Shown here piece after piece: positions 7,557 through 15,995 of a stretch of DNA of 17,449 nucleotides. The position numbers were made by a program, and so were the translations under genes. Numbering within the stretch: the first letter of the stretch is position 1; each line of letters begins with the position of its first letter. The DNA is from Gemmatimonadota bacterium (GTDB lineage Bacteria; Gemmatimonadota; Gemmatimonadetes; Gemmatimonadales; GWC2-71-9): assembly GCA_016180765.1 (NCBI GenBank), contig JACPAP010000236.1, positions 1 to 17,449 of the forward strand, given 5' to 3'. The notes below the pieces were generated by a model, which was not told the origin of the DNA, searched no databases, and was given only the letters and a program-made list of their open reading frames with translations.

Positions 7557-9947
7557 TCAGAAAAAGTTGCCCAGTTTGAAGTGGAACTTCCACCCGGGCT
7601 TGGGATTGCCGGCGGCATCGGTACGGTCGAACCCATAGGCGTAGTCGAGCCCCAGCGGTCCAAGCGGGGAGATCACGCTGACGCCGATCCCGGCGCCGCG
7701 GAACAGTCGCGTCGGATTGAACTGCGCGGGTGTGGCCCACAGGTTACCCGCGTCCGCGAAGATGTTCGCGTAAAGCGCCTGACTGACCCGGAATCCCAGC
7801 TCCGTGGTCCCCGCGAAGTATGCCCGGCCAAACGCATTGGCCCCGGCGGAGAAGGTGCGGGCGTTCGGATCGAAGCCCTGCGGCGTGATGGAGAACTCGT
7901 CATACCCTCTGAGCGGGATGCCGAATTGGGTCCCACCCAGCGAGAAGAGCTGGCGGAAATGCGGGCCCACGTCGCCCCACACGAAGCCGCTCTTGGCGGT
8001 GAAGCCCAACAGCAGCGTGAGCGGGCTACTGGTCGGGCTGCTCCCGCCCAGCTCCGCCAGCGGGACGTACCACCGCCCCTCGAAATTGGCCCGCCGGAAA
8101 TTGCCGCTGCCGCCCAGCGCGCCCCCGGCCTGGGTCAGCTGCGCCTGGTGCATCACGCCGCCGGTGGCGAACGGGAGGCCCACCCGGGTGTCCCGTACCA
8201 GGTTCAGCCCGACCGCCGACAAGACGCAGTTGCGGCAGTAGAACGAGCTGGAGAGCGTCTCGGATTCGAGCTGGTTCTGCTCCAGGGTGTAGGACGGGTA
8301 GATGCGGGTGTAGCGGGAGCCCAGGAGCGGGAAGCCCAGCTGGAGCGAGCCGCCGCGGGTGCGGTAGCGCCCCAGATCGGCGATGGTATATCGCAAGCGA
8401 GAGCTGTGCAGGCTCAACGTGCCCGACGTGAGGCTGCCCCACAGCGCCGGGTCGGTGTAGGACACGTTGAAGTCGTTGATGTTCTGGCCGAACTGCCACT
8501 GGAGCGCCAGGCGCTTGGCCCGCCCGAAGAGATTGGACTCATCCAGACCGATGAACCCGCCCACGCCGGTGCCCTGCCCCAGCGATGCGCCGAAGTTCAC
8601 GTTGCCGGTGCGCCGCTCTTTGACCTCGAAGACGACGTTGACGTCCCCCTGCTCGTTGGCTTGCTCGTAGGTGGGCGGCGGCGCCGGCTGCTCGAAGAAG
8701 CCCAGGTTGGAGACGTTCTGGTAGGACTGGATCAACGCCTGTTGCCGGAAGACGTCGCCCGGCACCATCACAATCGCCCGCCGGATCACGTCCTCGTGGG
8801 TGATGGTGTTGCCCTTGATGGCGACCTTGTTGACGATCGCCGGCGTCCCTTCGATGATCTGCCATCGCAGGTCCAGAACCGCCTGGCTGTCCGCTGCGAT
8901 CCGGCGGGTCAGCACCGGGCGCACGTCGGCGTAGATGTATCCCTGGTTGTAATACAGCGTGCGGACGTTCTGGGTGGCATCGTCCCACTGCTTCTCGTTG
9001 AAGAGCAGCGGCCCGCTGCGGCCGCCCAGGCCCAGAAAGCCGCCGCCGGAGGTGTCCGCGAACGGATAGTAGAGCTGGAGCTGCGCGGTGGGGACCTGGC
9101 GGTTGCCGACGATCTCGAACGAGCCCACGCGGTACTCCGGGCCTTCCTCCACGTCCAGCACCAGGGTCGCCTTGCCGGTGCCCTCAGCCACGATCAGCGA
9201 GTCCCGCACGACGCGGAAATCCACCATGCCATGCTGGCCGTAGAAGCCCGGCAGCTGCTCGCGGATGTCGCTGTCGACGTCGTCTTCCTGGTACTCGCCC
9301 TTCTGGAACCAGAAGAAGCCTTCCGCTCCGGTCTTCATCCGGTCCACGATCTGCTCCGCAGCGTACCGCCGGTTGCCGTTGATCAGGATCTGGCTGATCG
9401 CGACGCGCCGTCCCTCGTCGATCTCGAACACGGTGCGCACGCTGCCGTCGGGCTGATCCACGGTCCGGACCTGGACCGACGCCAGGTAGTAGCCCCGTTT
9501 CCGGTACAGCGAGTCGATGCTCGCCCGCGCCCGTTCCACGGCGGCGGGATCGTAGGGCCGGAGCGGGATCATCTTGATGCGATCCCGAACCGTGCCTTCC
9601 GAGATCTTCTCGGCGCCGCGCACGCTCCAGCCCGACAGCAGGGGATGTTCCAGCAGCTCGATCTGGAGGACCTCCCGCCCGGCGACCGTGCCCTGGAGCA
9701 CCCGAATGTCCTGGTACTGCCCGGTGGCGTAGAGCGCCTGCAGTCCCCGCTGAAGGTCGCGGTAGGAGACCGGCTTCCCGGTGGGGATGCCCGCGATGGC
9801 CAGGACGCTGGAAGTCGGAACCCGGGTGTTCCCCAGGACGGCGATGCTGTCGAGCACCGTCGTCTCGTCCGGACGGATTTGCGCCCGCCCGGCCGTGGCT
9901 CCCGCGCCGAGGAGAGTGAGTAGCCAGGCCAATCGGAGCGCCCGCAC
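7557..9947 (-). CDS. bamA: Outer-membrane protein assembly factor BamA
   Basis: BamA is the central beta-barrel of the Bam complex and inserts outer-membrane proteins. The 796-aa length is typical. A signal peptide (MRALRLAWLLTLLGAGATAGRA, cleavage near 22) precedes five POTRA domains, roughly 32-102, 104-179, 181-269, 272-368 and 370-445. The barrel spans about 450-796, with the loop-6 motif as LRGYD (679-683, usually VRGF) and a C-terminal beta-signal ending KLGNFF in phenylalanine. POTRA4 holds a glycine-rich insert (about 300-312), and a CxxC pair (C571, C574) lies in the barrel. The start is a GTG at 9947 that directly follows the clpC stop in the same frame. A well-formed signal peptide supports it, with AGGGG-like purines just upstream being weakly placed. 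It shares an operon with skp and the lpx genes. Confidence 0.97.
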   Translation of the reverse strand: MRALRLAWLLTLLGAGATAGRAQIRPDETTVLDSIAVLGNTRVPTSSVLAIAGIPTGKPVSYRDLQRGLQALYATGQYQDIRVLQGTVAGREVLQIELLEHPLLSGWSVRGAEKISEGTVRDRIKMIPLRPYDPAAVERARASIDSLYRKRGYYLASVQVRTVDQPDGSVRTVFEIDEGRRVAISQILINGNRRYAAEQIVDRMKTGAEGFFWFQKGEYQEDDVDSDIREQLPGFYGQHGMVDFRVVRDSLIVAEGTGKATLVLDVEEGPEYRVGSFEIVGNRQVPTAQLQLYYPFADTSGGGFLGLGGRSGPLLFNEKQWDDATQNVRTLYYNQGYIYADVRPVLTRRIAADSQAVLDLRWQIIEGTPAIVNKVAIKGNTITHEDVIRRAIVMVPGDVFRQQALIQSYQNVSNLGFFEQPAPPPTYEQANEQGDVNVVFEVKERRTGNVNFGASLGQGTGVGGFIGLDESNLFGRAKRLALQWQFGQNINDFNVSYTDPALWGSLTSGTLSLHSSRLRYTIADLGRYRTRGGSLQLGFPLLGSRYTRIYPSYTLEQNQLESETLSSSFYCRNCVLSAVGLNLVRDTRVGLPFATGGVMHQAQLTQAGGALGGSGNFRRANFEGRWYVPLAELGGSSPTSSPLTLLLGFTAKSGFVWGDVGPHFRQLFSLGGTQFGIPLRGYDEFSITPQGFDPNARTFSAGANAFGRAYFAGTTELGFRVSQALYANIFADAGNLWATPAQFNPTRLFRGAGIGVSVISPLGPLGLDYAYGFDRTDAAGNPKPGWKFHFKLGNFF

Positions 9948-12425
9948 CTACCCCTGCGCCTTGGTTCCGGACAGGGCCCGAAAGACCAGCTTGTCGCCCT
10001 CGGGGCTCACGTCCACTTCGATCTCATCCCCGGCGGAGAACTCCCCCAAGAGGATCTTGTCCGACAGCGGGTCCTCGACATACCGCTGAATGGCCCGCTT
10101 GAGCGGCCGCGCGCCGAAATGCTCGTCATAGCCGTGCTGGACCAGGAACTCGGTGGCCGCCTCGGTGCGGCGCAGCGTCAGGCGCTCGTCGGCCAGCCGG
10201 GCCTCCACCTCCCCGAACAGGATGCCCACGATCTGCGCGATGTGCTGCCGGTCCAACGGGTGGAACACGATGATGTCGTCCAGCCGGTTCAGGAACTCGG
10301 GGTTGAAGACCTTGTTGATCTCGTCCCTGACCTTCTCCGCCATGCGATCGAACGTGACCCGCGCGTCGGGCTGCTCGAAGCCCAATGGCTTGGAGCGGGT
10401 GATCTCGCGCGCGCCCACGTTGGACGTCATGATCACCACGGTGTTCTTGAAGTCGATCACCCGGCCGTAGTTGTCGGTCAGCCGGCCTTCGTCCAGCACC
10501 TGGAGCAGGATGTTGAACACGTCCTGGTGCGCTTTCTCGATCTCATCCAGCAGCACCACCGAGTAGGGCTTGCGGCGGACCGCCTTGGTGAGGACGCCGG
10601 AGTCCTCGTAGCCCACGTATCCCGGCGGAGCGCCGATCAGGCGGCTGACGCTGAACTTCTCCATATACTCCGACATGTCCACCCGGATCAGGGCCTGGTC
10701 ATCGGCGAACAGGAAGCGCGCCAGGGCCCGGGCCAGCTCGGTCTTGCCGACCCCGGTGGGGCCGCTGAACACGAAGCAGCCGATGGGGCGGCGCGGGTCC
10801 TTGAGCCCGGCGCGCGAGCGCCGGATGGCCCGGGAGATGGCCTCGATGGCTTGCTCCTGGCCCACCACCGACTTGTGAATCTCCTCCTCCATGCGCAGGA
10901 GCCGCTGGGTCTCGGCCTCCTGGAGCCGGGTCACCGGGATGCCGGTCCAGCGCGACACGATGAAGGCCACATCGTCCTCGCTGATGGTGGGCCGATGCGT
11001 CTGGCGCTCACGCTCCCATTCTTCCTGGCGACGGCGAATGGTGGCCTGGAGCTCGCGCTCTTCGTCGCGCAGCGCCGCGGCCCGCTCGAAGTTCTGATCC
11101 CGGACGGCGGCTTCCTTCTCGCGGTTGATGCCTTCCAGCTGCTCCTTGAGGCGGGCCACGTCTGGCGGCGGTGCCTGCGCCGCCAGCCGCGCGCGGGCGG
11201 AGGCCTCATCGATGACGTCGATGGCCTTGTCCGGCAGGAACCGGTCCGTGATGTAGCGCTGCGAGAGGTGCGCCGCCCCGTCCAGCGTGGCGTCCGGAAT
11301 CAAGACGTGGTGGTGGTCCTCGTAGCGCTGCCGGAGGCCCTTCAGGATCTCGATGGTCTCCTCCACCGTGGGCGGATCCACGATGACCGTCTGGAAGCGG
11401 CGCTCCAGCGCCCCGTCCTTCTCGATGTACTTGCGGTATTCGTTGAGGGTCGAGGCGCCGACGCACTGCAGCTCGCCCCGGGCCAGCGCCGGCTTGAGCA
11501 TGTTCGAGGCATCGATGGCGCCCTCGGCGGCCCCGGCGCCCACCAGCGTGTGCAGCTCGTCGATGAACAGCACCACGTTGCGATTCTGCGCGATTTCGTT
11601 CATCACCGCCTTGAGGCGCTCCTCGAACTGCCCCCGGTACTTGGTGCCGGCGATCACCGCCGCCATGTCGAGCGCCAGCACCCGGTGGCTGCGCAGCGCT
11701 TCCGGGCAATTGCCGGAGGCGATCAGCTGGGCCAGACCCTCCACGATGGCCGTCTTGCCCACGCCCGCTTCGCCGATCAGCACCGGATTGTTCTTCTTCC
11801 GGCGGGAGAGGACCTCGATCACGCGCTCGATCTCCATCTCCCGGCCGATGGTGGGATCCAGCTGGCCTTCCGCGGCCAGCGCCGTGAGATCGCGGCAGAA
11901 GTGATCCAGGGCCGGCGTCTTGGACTTCTTCTCCGAGCGCGGGGGAGCCTGTCCGGACTGGCCCTTGGCGGCCGCCGGCATATCGCTCCCCAAGAGGCGC
12001 AGGGTCTCCGCTCGGGCCTGCTCCAGATTCACGCCCGCGTCCGTCAACACTTGCGCGGCGATCCCCTTCTCCTCGCGCAGCAGGCCCAGCAGGAGGTGCT
12101 CGGTCCCCACGTACGAGTGGTTGAGCTCGCGCGCCTCGCTCATGGCCAGCTCGAGCACCTTCTTGGCCCGGGAGGTGTACGGCAGGTCGGGGCCGGCGGC
12201 CGCCGGAGCTTTCCCCTTCTTGACCGTCTCCTCGATCTTCTGCTGGATCTCTTCGAGGTCCACGTTGAGGTTGGTCAGCACGGCGGCCGCCACCCCCTCG
12301 CCCTCTCGGATCAGCCCCAGCAGAATGTGTTCGGTGCCCACGTACTCGTGATGCAGGCGCGCGGCTTCCTCCCGCGCCATCTGCAGGACCTTCCGCACGC
12401 GATCGGTGAAGTTGTATCCGTTCAT
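9948..12425 (-). CDS. clpC: ClpC-type AAA+ unfoldase
   Basis: ClpC unfolds substrates and feeds them to ClpP; in Bacillus it recognises phospho-arginine marks placed by McsB. The product is 825 aa. Two Clp-N repeats fill about 1-145 (RARKVLQMA-like helices; YVGTEHILLGL 28-38 and YVGTEHLLLGL 105-115). AAA1 has Walker A GEAGVGKT (218-225) and Walker B VVLFIDE (284-290). The linker has a UVR-type coiled segment (about 424-462) expected to meet McsA-like adaptors. AAA2 has Walker A GPTGVGKT (555-562), Walker B VVLLDE (623-628) and Arg finger region FLNRLD (711-716). LGF (681-683) matches the ClpP-docking loop, so a ClpP encoded elsewhere is expected. I chose the ATG at 12425 because the protein then begins at the Clp-N domain with AGG nearby; the frame upstream to 12500 overlaps mcsB. 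Confidence 0.96.
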   Translation of the reverse strand: MNGYNFTDRVRKVLQMAREEAARLHHEYVGTEHILLGLIREGEGVAAAVLTNLNVDLEEIQQKIEETVKKGKAPAAAGPDLPYTSRAKKVLELAMSEARELNHSYVGTEHLLLGLLREEKGIAAQVLTDAGVNLEQARAETLRLLGSDMPAAAKGQSGQAPPRSEKKSKTPALDHFCRDLTALAAEGQLDPTIGREMEIERVIEVLSRRKKNNPVLIGEAGVGKTAIVEGLAQLIASGNCPEALRSHRVLALDMAAVIAGTKYRGQFEERLKAVMNEIAQNRNVVLFIDELHTLVGAGAAEGAIDASNMLKPALARGELQCVGASTLNEYRKYIEKDGALERRFQTVIVDPPTVEETIEILKGLRQRYEDHHHVLIPDATLDGAAHLSQRYITDRFLPDKAIDVIDEASARARLAAQAPPPDVARLKEQLEGINREKEAAVRDQNFERAAALRDEERELQATIRRRQEEWERERQTHRPTISEDDVAFIVSRWTGIPVTRLQEAETQRLLRMEEEIHKSVVGQEQAIEAISRAIRRSRAGLKDPRRPIGCFVFSGPTGVGKTELARALARFLFADDQALIRVDMSEYMEKFSVSRLIGAPPGYVGYEDSGVLTKAVRRKPYSVVLLDEIEKAHQDVFNILLQVLDEGRLTDNYGRVIDFKNTVVIMTSNVGAREITRSKPLGFEQPDARVTFDRMAEKVRDEINKVFNPEFLNRLDDIIVFHPLDRQHIAQIVGILFGEVEARLADERLTLRRTEAATEFLVQHGYDEHFGARPLKRAIQRYVEDPLSDKILLGEFSAGDEIEVDVSPEGDKLVFRALSGTKAQG

Positions 12426-12444
12426 CGCCGCCTGGTGGTGGGGG

Positions 12445-13542
12445 TCAATTCGCCTGGGGCCGTATCCGCCCCGCCTCGTCTTCCAACGATCGCCGCACAA
12501 AGGTGGCGCGCGCGATCGCGAGATCCGGATCCGCCAGCGCGCGGCCGGCGACGTAGGCCAAATGCGCCGGCTGCGTGAAGATCATCAGCTTGTTCAGCGT
12601 GTATACCCCGAGATCCTTGATCAAGTTCAGGCCGACCCCGAGGCGCACGCCGCTCAAGAGGTTCATCGTTTCTTCGAAGGACAGGCTGCGCGCATAGCGC
12701 AGCAGGCCGTAGGCCCGCCAGACCTTGTCTTCAATCACGCTGGGTGCGTCGCGCAGCAGCACCTGGCGGGCCTGCTCCTCATACTCGATCACCTGGCGCA
12801 CGATCTTGCCGAGATGGTCCAGCAGCTCTTCCTCGGATTTCCCCAACGTCGTCTGGTTCGACAGCTGGAAGAAGTTGCCCACCACCTCGCTGCCCTCGCC
12901 GTACAAGCCGCGGAAGGTGAGCCCCACCTGCGAGAGGCCCTGGAGCACCTTGGCGATCTCTTTGGTGAGCACGAGGCCCGGCAGGTGGATCAGCACCGAC
13001 GCACGGAGCCCCGTTCCCGCGTTCGTCGGACACGCGGTAAGGTAACCAAACTCCGGGTGGAAGGCGAACGGCAGGCGCGCACCTAACTCGCCGTCGAGCC
13101 GTTCCAGCGCGGCGTAGGCGCGCTGCAGCGCGAACCCGGAATGGAGGCTCTGCATGCGCAGGTGATCTTCTTCGTTCACCATCACGCCGATGTCGCCACC
13201 CAGGACCAGGGCGGCCCCCGGTCGCACCGCGCCCCCGGCCTCGAGACCGGCGAGCTCCTTGGAGATGAGGTGCCGCTCGTACAAGAGTTGCCGGTCGGCC
13301 CGGTCCAGCCCCTCCACCCGAAACACCGCCGCGTCGGCGAGACTCTTGGCCTCCCGACTCGCGCCGACGACCTGCTCCCGGATGCGCTCCCGATCCTGGT
13401 CCCGCGCGCGGGTGGTGAAGACCGTTGCCTGGAGATTGCGGGCCAGGCGGATCCGGGTCGATAGCACGATGTGCCCGTCCGGCCCGCTGGCGTCGGCCCA
13501 GGAGATCCCGCCATCCGGCAGCAGGCTCAGGTCAATGGTCAT
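12445..13542 (-). CDS. mcsB: Protein arginine kinase McsB
   Basis: McsB, of the ATP:guanido phosphotransferase fold, phosphorylates arginines on proteins and so marks them for ClpC-ClpP. The 365-aa length is usual. Visible are STRIRLARN (28-36), H91, NEEDHLR (123-129) with the catalytic acidic pair, CPTNAGTGLRASV (171-183) with the family cysteine C171, RGLYGEGSE (211-219) and NFFQLSNQTTLGKSEEE (223-239). These fit McsB and not creatine or arginine kinase. Bacillus McsB has an RDxxRA allosteric motif near 337-342; the aligned stretch here, around 341-346 before TFVRR, keeps RA but lacks RD. The ATG at 13542 overlaps the mcsA stop by 11 bases, and clpC follows 19 bp after the stop. The mcsA-mcsB-clpC order matches Firmicutes, but ctsR is absent. 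Confidence 0.95.
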   Translation of the reverse strand: MTIDLSLLPDGGISWADASGPDGHIVLSTRIRLARNLQATVFTTRARDQDRERIREQVVGASREAKSLADAAVFRVEGLDRADRQLLYERHLISKELAGLEAGGAVRPGAALVLGGDIGVMVNEEDHLRMQSLHSGFALQRAYAALERLDGELGARLPFAFHPEFGYLTACPTNAGTGLRASVLIHLPGLVLTKEIAKVLQGLSQVGLTFRGLYGEGSEVVGNFFQLSNQTTLGKSEEELLDHLGKIVRQVIEYEEQARQVLLRDAPSVIEDKVWRAYGLLRYARSLSFEETMNLLSGVRLGVGLNLIKDLGVYTLNKLMIFTQPAHLAYVAGRALADPDLAIARATFVRRSLEDEAGRIRPQAN

Positions 13543-14047
13543 CCAGCACCCGAATCTGATCCCGCAGCTCGGCCGCCAGCTCGAAGTTCTCGGCCTCCAC
13601 CGCGCGGCGCAGTTGGTCCCGGAGCTCGCCCAGGTGGCCCCGCCCGGCCGGCGCCCCGCTCACCGCCGCCGCCGCCTCCGGGGGCAGATACACCTCGCCC
13701 ACGTGCTGGCTGGACCCGTGGAGCCGGCGCAGCAGGTCCCGCAGGTGCCTTTCGAAGCTGGCGTAGCAGTGCGGACACCCCAGCCGCCCGGCGTCGCGGA
13801 AGTCCTTGAGCGTGGCACCGCAGAACCCGCACGGCGTGTCGTCCGTGGTTGCCGGAAGCGCCCCCGCCGCGCCCTTTCCCATCGAGGCCAGGAAGTCCGA
13901 CAGCGGGAACTTGGCGACGCTGGCTCCGGTCTGGACGCCCTTCTCCGCGGCGCATGCCTCGCAGAGGTGCAGGGTCGTCACCGAGTTGTTGACGATCTGC
14001 GTCAGGTGAATTGCCGCCGGCCGCTCGCCGCAGTGGTCGCACTGCAT
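13532..14047 (-). CDS. mcsA: McsA-like zinc-finger/UVR protein, activator of McsB
   Basis: McsA binds and activates the arginine kinase McsB and links it to ClpC. The 171-aa protein shows four CxxC pairs: C3/C6, C29/C32, C73/C76 and C91/C94, which can bind two zinc ions, and a C-terminal UVR domain (about 138-168, LRDQLRRAVEAENFELAAEL). The middle (about 100-135) is Ala/Pro-rich and variable. The domain order and direct position before mcsB identify it as McsA, although annotation pipelines often call such proteins UvrB/UvrC-motif proteins. The ATG at 14047 overlaps the lolD stop (TGATG), and its own stop overlaps mcsB, so the three genes are likely co-translated. Confidence 0.9.
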   Translation of the reverse strand: MQCDHCGERPAAIHLTQIVNNSVTTLHLCEACAAEKGVQTGASVAKFPLSDFLASMGKGAAGALPATTDDTPCGFCGATLKDFRDAGRLGCPHCYASFERHLRDLLRRLHGSSQHVGEVYLPPEAAAAVSGAPAGRGHLGELRDQLRRAVEAENFELAAELRDQIRVLDDH

Positions 14048-14748
14048 CAGGGCAACGCCTCCGCCGTACGCGCCGGGGAAAGCCGGCCGTTCTCCAGCAG
14101 CAGGACCCGATCCGCCCGCTCGGCCAGCAGGCGGTTATGGGTCACCACCACCAGGGCGGTCTCCAGCGTGCGCGCCAGGCCGAGCAGCAGGTCGTGCAGC
14201 AAGCCGCTGTGGGCGTGATCCAGGTTGCCGCTCGGCTCGTCGGCCAGGAGCACCTCCGGATCGTGCACCAGCGCGCGGGCCACGGCGCACCGCTGCTGCT
14301 CGCCGCCGGAGAGCTGGGCCGGGCGATGGGTCAGACGCCCGGCCAACCCCACGGTGGCCAGCAGCTCCGCCGCCCGGCTTTGAGCCTCCGCCGGCGGCCG
14401 CCCCGCGATCAGCAAGGGCATCATCACGTTCTCGAGCGCGGTGAACTCGCGCAGCAGGTGGTGAAACTGAAACACGAACCCCAGGCGGCGGTTGCGAAGC
14501 GTGTTCTTGTCGTCCTCGGAGAGGGCACCGTAGGCCACGCCGTCCAGGAAGAGCTCTCCCGCCGTGGGGGCTTCCAGCGCGCCCAGCAGGTGGAGCAGCG
14601 TGCTTTTCCCCGCCCCGCTCGCGCCCACCACGGCCACCACTTCGCCGCGTCCCACCGAGAGGTCAACGTGGTTCAACACTTCGACCAGCTCGTTGTCGCC
14701 GCCGCGATAGGTCTTCCGCAGCGCTCGGGCTTCGAGAATCGCCGTCAT
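14047..14748 (-). CDS. lolD: Lipoprotein-releasing ABC transporter ATPase LolD
   Basis: LolD powers the extraction of mature lipoproteins from the inner membrane by the LolCDE complex. The 233-aa product has all ABC signatures: Walker A GASGAGKST (42-50), Q-loop Q94 in FVFQFHHLLREFTALENV (91-108), which closely matches the LolD-specific stretch, LSGGEQQR (146-153), Walker B LLADEPSGNLD (167-177) and the H-loop H204. The ATG at 14748 overlaps the stop of the upstream permease gene (ATGA), as expected for partners. MacB-type ATPases are the main alternative, but the short length and the Lol-type Q-loop favour LolD. Confidence 0.93.
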   Translation of the reverse strand: MTAILEARALRKTYRGGDNELVEVLNHVDLSVGRGEVVAVVGASGAGKSTLLHLLGALEAPTAGELFLDGVAYGALSEDDKNTLRNRRLGFVFQFHHLLREFTALENVMMPLLIAGRPPAEAQSRAAELLATVGLAGRLTHRPAQLSGGEQQRCAVARALVHDPEVLLADEPSGNLDHAHSGLLHDLLLGLARTLETALVVVTHNRLLAERADRVLLLENGRLSPARTAEALP

Positions 14749-15991
14749 TCGTACCGGATGGCCTCGACCGGGGCCAGCCCCGCCGCCTGGCGGGCCGGGT
14801 AGACCGTGGCGATGGTCGCCACCACGACGCTCGCCACCACGATAGGCGCCAGGTCCACGGGGTCCACGCGCACCGGCAGGTGGTCAATGAAATATACGCT
14901 CGGGTCCAGCGCGATCAGTTGCCGCCGGTCCACCAGGCGGGCCACCAGCAGGCCGAGACCGGTGCCCAGGATGGTTCCCACCAGTCCGATCGCGGCGCCT
15001 TGGAGCACGAACACCTGGCGGACGGACGCCGCCGGGAGCCCCATGGCGCGGAGAATCCCGATCTCGCGCGTCTTGTCGGTCACCACCATGGTGAGCGTGC
15101 TGACGATGTTGAAGGCGGCCACGATCACGATGAGGAGCAGGATGAGACCCATGGCGAGCTTCTCGAGCTGCAGGGCCGAGAACAGCGACGCGTTCTGGGT
15201 CTGCCAGTCGATCGCCCGATAGGGATACCCCAGCGTTTCTTCGATCGCCGGGCCGACCTCCCGCGCCCGCCGGGGGTCGGTCGGCCGGACGTCCAGGCCG
15301 GTGACGGCGTCGCCCAGGGCGGCGTAGCGCTGCGCCAGGGGGCGCGGGAGCACGACGTACGCGTTGTCGTACTCGTACATCCCGGTCTCGAAGTACCCCG
15401 TTACTTCGAAGGTCCAGAACTTGGGAATCAGGGTGCCTAGAGCCGCGTTGAACCTGCTGCCGGCGGGTGACACCATGGTGACCGTGTCCCCCGGGAACGC
15501 CGACATGCGCTCCGCCAGCCGCCGGCCCAGCACCACGCCGCCGTCCACATCGTCACGGGTGGTGGGGAACGACAGATCGCCGCGGACGAAGTGCCGCGGC
15601 CACGACGTCACCGACATGGCGCCCGTGTCCGGCTCGATGCCGAGGACCCCGGCGCCCTGTGCGTAGTCGTGACCGGCGGTCAGAAGCCCCTCGGACAGCA
15701 CGAACGGCGCAGCCGCCAGCACGCCTTGCTGCTGCCGGACCTTCTCCAGCACCGGCTGCCAATCGTCCAGACGCAGTCCCTCACCGTACGTGGTGATGCG
15801 CAGGTGGGGGCTGGCCACCAGGATCTTCTCGCGGAGATCGGTTTGCAGCCCGTTCATCACGCCCATCACCACGATGAGCGCCATCACCCCCACCGTGACG
15901 CCGCCGGTGGCGATCAGCGTGATGAGGGACACCAGCCGGGAGGACCGCCGGCTCCGCAAGTAGCGCCCCGCGATGGTGAGCTCGAGGCGCG

Positions 15992-15995
<4 letters not shown>
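14745..15995 (-). CDS. lolC: LolC/LolE-family lipoprotein-releasing permease
   Basis: This is the membrane part of the Lol exporter that releases lipoproteins from the inner membrane to the periplasmic carrier. The 416-aa protein has the LolC/E topology: one transmembrane helix at about 22-48, a large periplasmic domain (about 50-275), then helices at about 281-305, 328-352 and 382-400. The cytoplasmic coupling motif DKTREIGILRAMGL (307-320) and AFNIVSTLTM (294-303) are typical. Only one permease gene is next to lolD, so it may form a homodimer like LolF, or a second subunit may lie elsewhere; LolC versus LolE cannot be assigned. The ATG at 15995 overlaps the lysS stop (ATGA). Confidence 0.9.

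Noticed and set aside
7398..9923. An 841-codon open frame on the plus strand opposite bamA
   Set aside because: It is antisense to a fully supported bamA, has low-complexity Arg/Ala/Gly/Leu composition and no recognisable domain. Long antisense frames arise in high-GC genes with strong third-position bias.
9948..9950. A ClpC-BamA fusion protein through a sequencing error at the stop codon
   Set aside because: The bamA side begins with a proper signal peptide and the clpC side ends at a normal length, so two proteins are expected.
12426..12500. An N-terminal extension of ClpC to 12500
   Set aside because: The added 25 residues overlap mcsB and lie outside the Clp-N domain. The ATG at 12425 begins exactly at the expected domain.
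10119..12578. An 819-codon plus-strand frame opposite clpC
   Set aside because: Same reason: it is antisense to a canonical ClpC and its translation shows no family motifs.
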